Positions 1 through 7,624 of a stretch of 64,000 nucleotides of DNA are shown here, piece by piece (the stretch's first letter is position 1; each line of letters begins with the position of its first letter). The notes beneath the pieces were generated by a model, which saw only the letters and a program-made list of their open reading frames with translations, was not told the DNA's origin and did no database searches. Position numbers and translations under genes: made by a program. Origin of the DNA: CBDFGT01 sp965247225 (GTDB lineage: Bacteria > Pseudomonadota > Alphaproteobacteria > Rhizobiales > Rhizobiaceae); assembly GCA_965247225.1 (NCBI GenBank), contig CBDFGT010000027.1, positions 245,245-309,244 of the forward strand, in the 5' to 3' direction.

Positions 1-326
1 GCACCCGATTGTACCCGGTCTGAAGGGCAGCCGACATTCAGGTTGATTTCATCATACCCATAGTCAATGCCAATGCGGGCGGCTTGTGCCAGCTTTTCAG
101 GTTCTGATCCGCCCAGTTGCAGGGCAACGGGGTGTTCCTGCTGGTCAAAGCCAAGCAGCCGGTCACGCGGGCCGTGCAGAATGGCATCCGCCACCACCAT
201 TTCCGTATAGAGCAGGGCATGCCGCGACAATTGCCGGTGAAGGAACCGGCAATGCCGGTCCGTCCAGTCGATCATCGGGGCTACGGCAAATATTTTTCCG
301 CCCCGGGCAAGCGTGTCAGCATACAT
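1..326 (-). CDS. dusA: tRNA-dihydrouridine synthase A, partial (C-terminus off the window)
   Basis: The minus-strand frame opens at the ATG at 326-324 and runs off the left edge, giving about 108 N-terminal residues. It contains the DusA landmarks APMIDWTDRHC near residue 15, LLYTEMVVADAILHG, VALQLGGSEP and NLNVGCPSDRVQSG, which form the FMN-binding barrel entry and the family-specific GCPS loop. DusA reduces uridine to dihydrouridine in the D-loop of tRNA using FMN and NADPH. The start is supported because the upstream terC gene begins only after its own stop at 337. The catalytic cysteine falls at or beyond the edge of the visible part. Confidence 0.9.
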   Translation of the reverse strand, partial: MYADTLARGGKIFAVAPMIDWTDRHCRFLHRQLSRHALLYTEMVVADAILHGPRDRLLGFDQQEHPVALQLGGSEPEKLAQAARIGIDYGYDEINLNVGCPSDRVQSG

Positions 327-336
327 CGAAAGTCTC

Positions 337-1002
337 TCAACCCTTGATGAACGGAATGGCTGGCAATGTGTGCCCAAGCACTTCATCGGCACCGGTATAG
401 ACCATCTTCAGCGCAACATAGAAGATAACAGCAAAACCGGCCCAGGCAATCCAGCGATGCCTGTGCAGCAATTTTGCAATGATAGATGAGGCGACACCCA
501 TCATGACCACCGACAGGCCAAGACCAAAAACCAGCGCCTCGAAATGATCCTGCGCAGCACCTGCGACTGCCAGAACATTGTCCAGTGACATGGAAACATC
601 CGCGATGATGATCTGCATCACGGCCTGCCGCAAGGTCTTTTGTGTGCGCCCGCCCGCTACAGATCCGTCTGCATTCAGATCGGCATTCTCCAGCGCTTCT
701 TCGCCTTCCTGCAAGTCCTTTTCGGTCACCCGCAATTCCTGGTACATTTTCCAGCATACCCAGAGCAGCAATATGCCACCGGCCAGAAGCAGGCCGGTAA
801 TCGCCAGCAACTGGGTAGTAACAAGGGCAAAGCCGATACGCATGACCGTTGCCGCCCCTATACCGATCAGGATGGCCTTCTGCCGCATGTCTTTCTGCAA
901 ACCTGCCGCAGCCATACCAATGACGATGGCATTGTCTCCGGCCAGAACAAGATCAATCATGATCACCTGAAGAAAGGCTGTAAGCGCCGACTGGTCAAAC
1001 AT
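337..1002 (-). CDS. TerC/YjbE-family integral membrane metal transport protein
   Basis: 221 residues, strongly hydrophobic, with about six or seven membrane segments. The two TerC signature stretches with acidic and asparagine residues inside the membrane are present: DLVLAGDNAIVIGMAA near residue 17 and SMSLDNVLAVAGAA near residue 130. A hydrophilic acidic loop (residues about 82-110) separates the two halves. Family members related to YjbE/MntX-like proteins are thought to export manganese or other divalent metals; the substrate here is an inference. The gene ends 10 bp before the dusA start on the same strand. Its 5' region holds a stable hairpin. Confidence 0.85.
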   Translation of the reverse strand: MFDQSALTAFLQVIMIDLVLAGDNAIVIGMAAAGLQKDMRQKAILIGIGAATVMRIGFALVTTQLLAITGLLLAGGILLLWVCWKMYQELRVTEKDLQEGEEALENADLNADGSVAGGRTQKTLRQAVMQIIIADVSMSLDNVLAVAGAAQDHFEALVFGLGLSVVMMGVASSIIAKLLHRHRWIAWAGFAVIFYVALKMVYTGADEVLGHTLPAIPFIKG

Positions 1003-1191
1003 AGGGTCTCACTCTCGCATAACATCCCGGACCATCAACAGCCGCAGGCCATATCTATTCACATATCGAAGCGCAGTGGCGTGAATTTCAAGCGGTGTCA
1101 ACGACAGATCCGTCTAACAGGGCGTAAATCACAATATCCTGTGATACACATTCATGAGATAAGACAGTTAAAAACCAAAACAACCGTTTGG

Positions 1192-1243
1192 GCAGGAGCA
1201 TGTTGCAACAAGTCTGTTGTTCGGCAACATCGTGAATGCCTGC
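1192..1243. other. Extended stem-loop upstream of the TerC-family gene
   Basis: The intergenic stretch 1003-1314 has no gene. Inside it, nested complementary arms pair GCAGG (1192-1196) with CCTGC (1239-1243), ATGTTGC with GCAACAT, and AACAA with TTGTT around a 5-nt loop, with a small CG bulge. Most of the stem is perfect. It could act in the leader of the minus-strand transporter transcript or near the promoter of the plus-strand carbonic anhydrase. I could not match it to the yybP-ykoY manganese riboswitch. Confidence 0.4.
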
Positions 1244-1314
1244 GATTCCGGCTCGAAAACAGTCTCATCCTCCTGTAGGGTGCAACGCTGTCAGCCCTGA
1301 AAGGACATTGCTTC

Positions 1315-1845
1315 ATGCCGTTTCATGCCCTCGGCCCCCTTTTGCCTGAACGCCCTGAAAGCGGAGAATACTGGATAGCACCCGATGCCCATGTGATCGG
1401 CAAGGTCAGGCTGGGCGAGAATGTGGGCATCTGGTTTGGGGCCGTGCTGCGCGGCGATAACGAGTGCATCACCGTTGGCCACGGCAGCAATATCCAGGAA
1501 GGCTGTGTCCTGCATACCGACATGGGTTTTCCCCTCACCATCGGCGAAGATTGCACCATTGGCCACCGTGCCATTCTGCATGGCTGCACCATCGGCAACA
1601 ATGCCCTGGTCGGCATGGGAACAACCATTCTCAACGGTGCAAAAATCGGCAACAACTGCCTTGTGGGTGCCAATGCCCTGATCACCGAAGGCAAGGAATT
1701 TCCTGACAACAGCCTGATTGTCGGCAGCCCTGCCCGCGTCATCCGCCAGCTGGATGCACAGGCCGTTGCGCGGCTGACGCTTTCGGCCCAAAGCTATGTT
1801 GCCAACTGGAAACGCTTCAGGACGGAACTGGCTGAAATCGTCTGA
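1315..1845 (+). CDS. Gamma carbonic anhydrase family protein (left-handed beta-helix)
   Basis: 176 residues built of hexapeptide repeats typical of a left-handed parallel beta-helix, with turns such as IGKVRLGENVGIW, IQEGCVLHTDMG and IGEDCTIGHRAILHGC. The three histidines in VLH, IGH and ILH fit the zinc ligands of gamma-class carbonic anhydrases, so metal binding is plausible. Length matches YrdA/PaaY-like proteins. Real carbonic anhydrase activity is proven for few members, so the catalytic call is an inference. It is a single plus-strand gene convergent with the copper ATPase, ending 2 bp before that gene's stop. Confidence 0.88.
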   Translation: MPFHALGPLLPERPESGEYWIAPDAHVIGKVRLGENVGIWFGAVLRGDNECITVGHGSNIQEGCVLHTDMGFPLTIGEDCTIGHRAILHGCTIGNNALVGMGTTILNGAKIGNNCLVGANALITEGKEFPDNSLIVGSPARVIRQLDAQAVARLTLSAQSYVANWKRFRTELAEIV

Positions 1846-1847
1846 GA

Positions 1848-4220
1848 TCAGAGCGTTAAGGTGCGCAGGCGCAGGGCATTGCCGATCACCGAAACCGAGG
1901 AAAAGCTCATGGCAGCAGCGGCCAGCATCGGCGAAAGCAGGCCGCCTGTCCACGGATAGAGAATACCGGCCGCAACCGGCACAGCCAGAACATTATATCC
2001 AAACGCCAGGACCAGATTTTGCCGGATATTGGCAAGTGTGGCCCGTGAAAGTTTGCGCGCCCGCAGAATACCCGCCAGTTCCCCTTTGACAAGCGTGATC
2101 CCGGCGCTGTTGAGCGCAATATCCGCACCTGTTCCCATGGCAATGCCGACATCGGCACTGGCCAGCGCCGGCGCATCATTGACGCCATCCCCCGCCATGG
2201 CCACCACCTTGCCTGTCGCCTGAAGCGACTGCACCAAGGCCTGCTTGTCGGCGGGCAGCAGCCCCGCATGCATATTTTCAATGCCAACGGCCCTTGCCAC
2301 CACTGCCGCCGTTGCCGCATTGTCTCCCGTCGCCATGATCACGCTTATGCCTTGCTGCACCAGCCCCTCAATGGCCTCACGTGCACCAGGCTTGACCCGG
2401 TCGGTAACCGCGACAAGCCCGGCAATCTTGCCATCAACCGAGACAAAATGCACCGACCTGCCATCGGCTTGCAGCGCACGCGCCTGTTCCATGAGGCTCC
2501 GGCAATCGACACCCGATTCAGCAAGAAAGCCGGAATTGCCAACCATCACAGGCCGGGCTGACACGACCCCGCGTACGCCCTTGCCCGTTACCGCCTCAAA
2601 ATCAGTCACCGCAAACAGGACAACAGCCCTGGCTTTGGCACCTGCCACAATCGCTTCGGCCAGCGGATGTTCTGACACGGACTCAATGCTGGCCGCCAGT
2701 TGCAGCACCCTGTCCGCCTCAAACCCGTCGGCGGAAATGACATCGTCAAGCGCCGGACGGCCCTCGGTCAGCGTTCCGGTCTTGTCTATGATCAGTGTGT
2801 CCACATCGGCCATGCGCTGCAACGCCGAAGCATCGCGCACCAGAACCCCTGCCCGTGCGCCCCGCCCGGTCGCCGTCATCACCGACATCGGCGTTGCCAG
2901 TCCCAGCGCACAGGGGCAGGCAATGATCAGCACGGACACACTGGCGGCCAGCGCATAGACCAGCGATGGTGATGGCCCGGCCAGCAGCCACACAAAAAAC
3001 GTGCAGACAGCCACCAGAACCACCGCAGGCACAAACCGGCGCGCCACCCTGTCCGCCAGTTTCTGGATCGGAGCCCGCGACCTTTGCGCAGAGGATACCA
3101 TGTCGATAATCTTTGCCAGCAGCATATCCGGGCCAACGGCTGTGGCCTTCACAACAAGCTGGCCATTCTTGTTCATGGTTCCACCGGTCACCATGTCACC
3201 GGTTGATTTGGGTACCGGAAGGGGCTCGCCCGAAAGCATGCTTTCATCCAGCAAAGTCTGCCCGTCCACAACAAGACCATCAACAGGAACGGCCTCGCCC
3301 GGACGCACCCGAACCCGGTCCCCCGGAAGAATATTTTCAACCGGCGCATCAAATTCCGTTCCGTCATCCTGAATGCGACGGGCCGTTTTGGGGGCAAGGC
3401 CGATCAGAGAGCGAATGGCATCCCCGGTCTGTTCGCGCGCGCGCAGCTCCAGAATCTGCCCCAGAAACACCAGCGCAATGATCACGCTGGCAGCCTCGAA
3501 ATACACGGCAACAGCGCCGTCATGACCGCCGATCCCGTGCGCAAACAGCCAGGGCAGCAGCGTCGCCACCACGCTGTAGGCATAGGCAGCGCCTGCCCCC
3601 AGCATGATCAGGGTCCACATATTGAAGTTGCGGGTGACCAGGGAAGCCCAGCCCCGCTGAAAAATCGGCAGCGCTGCCCAAAGCACAACCGGGGTCGCAA
3701 GCCCCATTTCCATAACATTGGCAATCTGCCCGCCCAGCCAGTCGCGAAACGGCAGCCCCGCCATGGAGCCCATCGACAGGACCAGCAGCGGAGCGCTCAA
3801 CAGCACACTGACACGGAAGCGCCGTTTGAAATCGGCCAGTTCGGGGTTCGGCCCCTCAACCGGCGCTCCCGCAGGTTCCAACGCCATACCGCAAACAGGG
3901 CAGGCACCCGGTGCCTCCCGCACAATTTCCGGGTCCATCGGACAGGTATAGAGTGTTGCCTTTTTGGCCACCTTCGGCCTGGATTTTGCGTGACCCGACA
4001 GATAGAACCATGGATCTGCCTGAAATTTTACCCGGCACCCGGGATTGCAGAAATGATAGACAGTGCCGTGATAGGCCAGTTCCGGCTTGCCGCTGCCAGG
4101 TTTGACTTTCATGCCGCAAACAGGATCAATCGCAAAAGGTTGATACGCCTCGCCACCGCCTGCCCCTTGTCCGGCATCGAACAGGCGATCCATCAGCGTT
4201 TGCAGTCTTTCCATCGGCAT
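1848..4220 (-). CDS. copA: Copper-translocating P-type ATPase with YHS and heavy-metal-binding domains
   Basis: 790 residues. The N-terminus lacks the usual HMA domains. It carries a YHS domain (DPVCGMKVKPG near residue 32, with FCNPGC) and a heavy-metal-binding zinc-ribbon-like segment (YTCPMDPEIV to CPVCGMALEP, residues about 92-117). The P1B core follows: LSGEPLPV, the membrane CPC in IIACPCALGLATP, DKTGTLTEG with the phosphorylated aspartate, and GDGVNDAPALA. The late membrane motifs GYN and MSFSS fit copper-type ATPases. It likely exports Cu(I) from the cytoplasm. A separate copper ATPase for oxidase assembly, ccoI, lies at 27.5 kb. Confidence 0.92.
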   Translation of the reverse strand: MPMERLQTLMDRLFDAGQGAGGGEAYQPFAIDPVCGMKVKPGSGKPELAYHGTVYHFCNPGCRVKFQADPWFYLSGHAKSRPKVAKKATLYTCPMDPEIVREAPGACPVCGMALEPAGAPVEGPNPELADFKRRFRVSVLLSAPLLVLSMGSMAGLPFRDWLGGQIANVMEMGLATPVVLWAALPIFQRGWASLVTRNFNMWTLIMLGAGAAYAYSVVATLLPWLFAHGIGGHDGAVAVYFEAASVIIALVFLGQILELRAREQTGDAIRSLIGLAPKTARRIQDDGTEFDAPVENILPGDRVRVRPGEAVPVDGLVVDGQTLLDESMLSGEPLPVPKSTGDMVTGGTMNKNGQLVVKATAVGPDMLLAKIIDMVSSAQRSRAPIQKLADRVARRFVPAVVLVAVCTFFVWLLAGPSPSLVYALAASVSVLIIACPCALGLATPMSVMTATGRGARAGVLVRDASALQRMADVDTLIIDKTGTLTEGRPALDDVISADGFEADRVLQLAASIESVSEHPLAEAIVAGAKARAVVLFAVTDFEAVTGKGVRGVVSARPVMVGNSGFLAESGVDCRSLMEQARALQADGRSVHFVSVDGKIAGLVAVTDRVKPGAREAIEGLVQQGISVIMATGDNAATAAVVARAVGIENMHAGLLPADKQALVQSLQATGKVVAMAGDGVNDAPALASADVGIAMGTGADIALNSAGITLVKGELAGILRARKLSRATLANIRQNLVLAFGYNVLAVPVAAGILYPWTGGLLSPMLAAAAMSFSSVSVIGNALRLRTLTL

Positions 4221-4322
4221 CTTCCGTTCTGTTGGACACTGGAACTGTTACCGCAAAAATGCAGGCGAACAACGCCGGGTGCCTGCCTCCGCCTTTCAGC
4301 CTGCAACAGGCATTTTCACACC

Positions 4323-4727
4323 CTATGCAAGGCAGCTCTGGCAGGTTCCGCGAATCTCGATCGTGGTTTTTGCCGCCCGGAATTTTTTACCGTGCGCCCA
4401 GTCCGCAAGTCTTTGATCTATCGCATGGTCATGAAATTCATCTACCTGCCCGCAAATCTCGCAAATGGCAAATCCGATCACACCGTGCGCGTGGCAGCCA
4501 CCGGCCTCATGCGTATGGGCGCAGGCCACAAAGGCATTGATGCTTTCCAGCCGGTGAACCAAACCGATTTCTGTCAGCTTTTCCAGCGCCCGGTAAACCT
4601 GCAAGGGTGCACGAAACCCGTGATCACGCAACTTGTCCAGAATGGTATAGGCGCTGAGCGGCGCTTCGGCCCTGGTCAGGGCCTCCAGAACCAGCGTCTG
4701 GTTCTTGGTCAATTCCTGGGTGATCAT
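4323..4727 (-). CDS. zur: Zinc uptake regulator Zur (Fur family)
   Basis: 134 residues with the Fur-family winged helix in the N-terminal half (APLSAYTILDKL, PLQVYRALEKL) and a C-terminal dimer domain. It has CAHTHEAGGCHAH, the pair CEICG and the final CQSC, which would form the structural and regulatory zinc sites. As the last gene of znuC-znuB-zur it starts inside the znuB stop (overlap 4724-4727), so it is probably autoregulated through the divergent znu promoter. Location with the zinc ABC transporter separates it from Fur or Mur. Confidence 0.93.
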   Translation of the reverse strand: MITQELTKNQTLVLEALTRAEAPLSAYTILDKLRDHGFRAPLQVYRALEKLTEIGLVHRLESINAFVACAHTHEAGGCHAHGVIGFAICEICGQVDEFHDHAIDQRLADWAHGKKFRAAKTTIEIRGTCQSCLA

Positions 4728-5566
4728 GGTTGGTTCCCTTCATGAAAGCCATGGACAGGTATCGGTTTTGTGGCTCTGCGCCCGAATGGCAGCAGGCTGA
4801 CGAGAAACAGGATCAATGCCGCAACAACAATGGACGGGCCGGACGGCGTATCATAATGCAGCGAAGCCGAAAGACCGGCAATAACGGCGACAACACCGAG
4901 GCCCGAAGCAATCACCGCCATGATTTCTGGTGTGGATGAAAACCGCCGTGCCGCCGCCGCCGGGATGATCAGCATGGACGTGATCAGCAAAATGCCGATC
5001 ACCTTCATGGCAATGGCAATGACCAGCGCCATCAGCAGCATGAAATACAGCCGGGTGCGCTCGGGCTGCAAGCCTTCGGCCTCTGCCAGTTCCGGGCTGA
5101 CCGTAGAGGCGAGCAGAGGTCTCCAAAGACGGACAATGGCCAACAGGACCAGAATGCCACCGCCCCAGATCAACTGGATATCCGCCACCGATACCGCCAG
5201 AATATCCCCGAAAAGGAAGCTGACAAGGTCAATGCGCACCCAGGTCAGAAAAGCCACCAGAACCAGACCTATGGCCAGAGTGGCATGCGAGAGGATGCCC
5301 AGCAGCGCATCTGCCGAAAGCCCGCCGCGTCTTTGCAAAAGGATCAGCAGCAGGGAAACAGAGGCTGCAACCGCAAACACGCTGATCATCAGGTTCAGGC
5401 TGAACATCAGCGACAGGGCAACACCCAAAAGCGCCGAATGCGCCATCGTATCACCGAAATAGGCCATCCTCCGCCAGATGACAAAACAGCCCAGCGGCCC
5501 TGTGGTCAGCGCCAGACCGATACCGGCCAGCATGGCACGAAAGAAAAAATCATCCAGCATGGTCAT
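4724..5566 (-). CDS. znuB: Zinc ABC transporter permease ZnuB
   Basis: About 280 residues counted from the ATG at 5566 (MTMLDDFF). An open frame runs further upstream to 5662, but that part lies inside znuC and reads as low-complexity, so I prefer the shorter form. The protein is an ABC-3 family permease with about eight membrane segments, including AMLAGIGLALTTGPLGCFVIW, the cytoplasmic coupling stretch MAYFGDTMAHSALLG, and a C-terminal segment ending in LLPFGRRA. It forms the membrane channel for periplasmic zinc delivered by ZnuA. The start overlaps the end of znuC by 17 bases and the stop overlaps the start of zur. Confidence 0.92.
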   Translation of the reverse strand: MTMLDDFFFRAMLAGIGLALTTGPLGCFVIWRRMAYFGDTMAHSALLGVALSLMFSLNLMISVFAVAASVSLLLILLQRRGGLSADALLGILSHATLAIGLVLVAFLTWVRIDLVSFLFGDILAVSVADIQLIWGGGILVLLAIVRLWRPLLASTVSPELAEAEGLQPERTRLYFMLLMALVIAIAMKVIGILLITSMLIIPAAAARRFSSTPEIMAVIASGLGVVAVIAGLSASLHYDTPSGPSIVVAALILFLVSLLPFGRRATKPIPVHGFHEGNQP

Positions 5567-6482
5567 GATCCTTCGCCGGAAACCCCTGGTCGTGACGGCA
5601 GCCCGGGCCATGAACATGGACGGGTGACGGCGCATGGGCGTGGTCATCGCCATGCGCACCACGGGCCTCGGTATGATGTCCGTCGCCGGGATGACAATGG
5701 TCGGTCACGCTACCGTCACCGTGCAATACCCGTCCGTCTGACAGATGTGTATGGTCGTGGTCATGGCTGTAAACAGCAAGGCTCCGGGCCGCGCCGGCAC
5801 CAAAAAGCTTGAGATATTCCGGGCTCTGCGTCACCATTTGCGGCGTACCGCGGCAGCACACATGACCGTTCAGGCAGATCACCGTATCCGTTGCGGCCAT
5901 CACCACATGCAGGTCATGCGAAATCATCAAAATGCCGCAGCCGGATGTCTGTCGAATGGAGGCAATCAGATCATAAAGCGCAATTTCGCCCTGGAAATCC
6001 ACACCCTGAACCGGCTCGTCCAGCACCAGAAGATCCGGCTTTCGGGCAATCGCCCGCGCCAGAAGTGCCCGCTGAAACTCGCCGCCGGACAGGTATTGCA
6101 CCTCCGATGGCGCCAGATGGCCGATCCCGACAGCCTCCAGCGCACTGTCAATGTCGCGTTCGGCAATGCTTCCCGTCAGGGTCATCAGACGCCGCACGGT
6201 CAATGGCATTGTCCAGTCGATGGCAAGTTTCTGCGGCACGTAGCCGACTTTCAGCCCCTCCAGCCTTTCAACCTTGCCTTCACTGGCTTTCATGATCCCG
6301 ATGGCCGTTTTCGCCGAGGTGGATTTGCCGGAACCGTTCGGGCCGATCAATGTTACGATCTCTCCGCGCCGCACGCAAAAATCCACGCCACGCACCAGCC
6401 AGCGACCGCCGCGCTGCACACCAACATGGTTCAATGAAACGAGAACCTGGCCATTTTCTGCTATAACCGGCGATTTCAACAT
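5550..6482 (-). CDS. znuC: Zinc ABC transporter ATP-binding protein ZnuC with histidine-rich tail
   Basis: About 310 residues from the ATG at 6482. A GTG 42 bases upstream is possible, but it lies within the operator region. Walker A is GPNGSGKST, the ABC signature is LSGGEFQRA and Walker B is LLVLDEPVQGVD. After the ATPase core (about residue 240) comes a tail rich in histidine, with clusters such as HDHDHTH, HGDDHAHAP and KDHDHAG. This tail could bind zinc at the cytoplasmic face. It is translationally coupled to znuB and divergent from znuA. Two Zur-like palindromes lie just upstream. Confidence 0.93.
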   Translation of the reverse strand: MLKSPVIAENGQVLVSLNHVGVQRGGRWLVRGVDFCVRRGEIVTLIGPNGSGKSTSAKTAIGIMKASEGKVERLEGLKVGYVPQKLAIDWTMPLTVRRLMTLTGSIAERDIDSALEAVGIGHLAPSEVQYLSGGEFQRALLARAIARKPDLLVLDEPVQGVDFQGEIALYDLIASIRQTSGCGILMISHDLHVVMAATDTVICLNGHVCCRGTPQMVTQSPEYLKLFGAGAARSLAVYSHDHDHTHLSDGRVLHGDGSVTDHCHPGDGHHTEARGAHGDDHAHAPSPVHVHGPGCRHDQGFPAKDHDHAG

Positions 6483-6519
6483 CAAAAAATCCGCAAATTG
6501 CTGTTGCCAGTTGCTATGC

Positions 6520-6537
6520 CACACGTTATAGCATTAC
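6520..6537. promoter_or_regulatory. Candidate Zur box 1 (znuC side of the divergent promoter)
   Basis: The 18-bp stretch contains GTTATAGCATTAC. It agrees at 13 of 18 positions with the symmetric form GTAATGTTATAACATTAC, which I recall for alphaproteobacterial Zur sites. The site lies about 40 bp upstream of the znuC start, where binding would block transcription. Support comes from two similar sequences nearby, at znuA and at the COG0523 gene. Confidence 0.6.
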
Positions 6538-6541
6538 GCAA

Positions 6542-6559
6542 TTGATGTAATAACATTAC
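6542..6559. promoter_or_regulatory. Candidate Zur box 2 (znuA side)
   Basis: This stretch matches the same 18-bp symmetric pattern at 15 positions; its right half ATAACATTAC is perfect. It also overlaps a 17-bp palindrome, ATGTAAT-aac-ATTACAT, at 6545-6561. The site lies 24 bp upstream of the znuA ATG at 6584 and only a few bases from box 1, so one bound region could control both divergent zinc transporter units. Confidence 0.7.
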
Positions 6560-6583
6560 ATTATGAATCAACGGAGTGGTATC

Positions 6584-7540
6584 ATGAAATTTCGTCTGGA
6601 AGCCCTGTGCGCAACCGCTGCAGTCTGCCTTGCAACGAGCCTGTTTGCGCACGGAGCGCAGGCATCCGGTTTCCCCCGTGTCGTGGTTTCCATCAAGCCG
6701 GTTCATTCCATTGTCGCTTCGATCATGGAAGGTGTGGGAACGCCGGAGCTGATCGTCAAGGGAGCCGCCTCCCCCCATACCTATAATCTGAAGCCGTCGG
6801 ATGCGCAGACCCTTCAGGATGCCGACATCGTCTTCTGGCTCGGTCATGACCTGGAGGCGTTTCTGGACAAACCGCTGGAAACACTCGGCTCAAAGGCCGA
6901 GGTGGTGTCCTTTCTGGCCATGGACGGCATTGCCGTCCTGCCGCCGCGGGAAAGCGGCACATTTGAGCATCATGACCATGGCGAAGCTGCGGACAAAGGT
7001 CATGATCATGCCCACGAGGAAGGCGAAGAGGTGGATGCCCATATCTGGCTGGACCCTGAAAACGCCAAGGCCATGGCCAGGGGCGTAACCACAACCCTTT
7101 CAAAGGCCGACCCCGATCACGCTGCCGCCTACAAGGCCAATCAGGACAGGCTTCTTGCCCGGCTGGATACGCTGGAAAAGGACATTGCCGCCACGGTTCT
7201 TCCGGTCAGGGACAAGCCGTTCATCGTGTTCCATGATGCCTACCAATATTTCGAGCAGCGTTTCGGCGTCAATGTCGCAGGCTCCATCACTGTCAGTCCG
7301 GACCATCTGCCGGGTGCTGCCCGCGTGGCCGAAATTCAGGCCAAGGTGCGGGAACTGGGCGCGACCTGTGTCTTTTCCGAACCGGAATTTGAACCCAAAC
7401 TGGTCAAGGTCGTCATGGAAGGCACTCCGGCCAAATCCGGCGTGCTCGATCCCGAGGCCGGCGCCATCCCCGAAGGCCCGGATCTCTATTTCGAGATGAT
7501 GAACAGCCTTGCCACGTCCATCAGCACCTGCCTGAAATAG
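6584..7540 (+). CDS. znuA: Zinc ABC transporter substrate-binding protein ZnuA
   Basis: About 318 residues from the ATG at 6584, which follows an ACGGAG ribosome site and begins a normal signal peptide (hydrophobic core to AHGAQAS). An in-frame ATG lies 21 bases upstream but inside the operator region. The protein is of the cluster A-I metal-binding type. It has PHTYNLKPSDAQ, a histidine-rich flexible loop (HHDHGEAADKGHDHAHEE, residues about 131-150) and the ligand segments DAHIWLDP and FHDAYQYF. It captures periplasmic zinc and passes it to ZnuB. The gene is followed by a strong terminator. Confidence 0.94.
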   Translation: MKFRLEALCATAAVCLATSLFAHGAQASGFPRVVVSIKPVHSIVASIMEGVGTPELIVKGAASPHTYNLKPSDAQTLQDADIVFWLGHDLEAFLDKPLETLGSKAEVVSFLAMDGIAVLPPRESGTFEHHDHGEAADKGHDHAHEEGEEVDAHIWLDPENAKAMARGVTTTLSKADPDHAAAYKANQDRLLARLDTLEKDIAATVLPVRDKPFIVFHDAYQYFEQRFGVNVAGSITVSPDHLPGAARVAEIQAKVRELGATCVFSEPEFEPKLVKVVMEGTPAKSGVLDPEAGAIPEGPDLYFEMMNSLATSISTCLK

Positions 7541-7548
7541 GCAGGTAC

Positions 7549-7582
7549 AAAAACCGGGTGACCTCAGGTCGTCCGGTTTTTT
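7549..7582 (+). terminator. Rho-independent terminator after znuA
   Basis: AAAACCGG (from 7550) pairs with CCGGTTTT (7573-7580). An inner GACCT/AGGTC stem sits between them and a run of six T closes the plus strand. It lies 8 bp after the znuA stop, separating znuA from the COG0523 gene, which has its own candidate Zur box. Confidence 0.85.
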
Positions 7583-7595
7583 GCGCTCATAATAT

Positions 7596-7613
7596 GTAAT
7601 GTTATATCATTAA
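7596..7613. promoter_or_regulatory. Candidate Zur box 3 (COG0523 gene)
   Basis: GTAATGTTATATCATTAA agrees with the symmetric Zur pattern at 16 of 18 positions, the best of the three sites here. It ends 11 bp upstream of the ATG at 7625. This placement suggests the downstream GTPase is produced under zinc limitation. Confidence 0.72.
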
Positions 7614-7624
7614 TTGGATTGAAA

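Noticed and set aside
1003..1314. A yybP-ykoY manganese riboswitch upstream of the TerC-family gene
   Set aside because: I could not find the conserved loop sequences of that class; only a simple long hairpin is clear.
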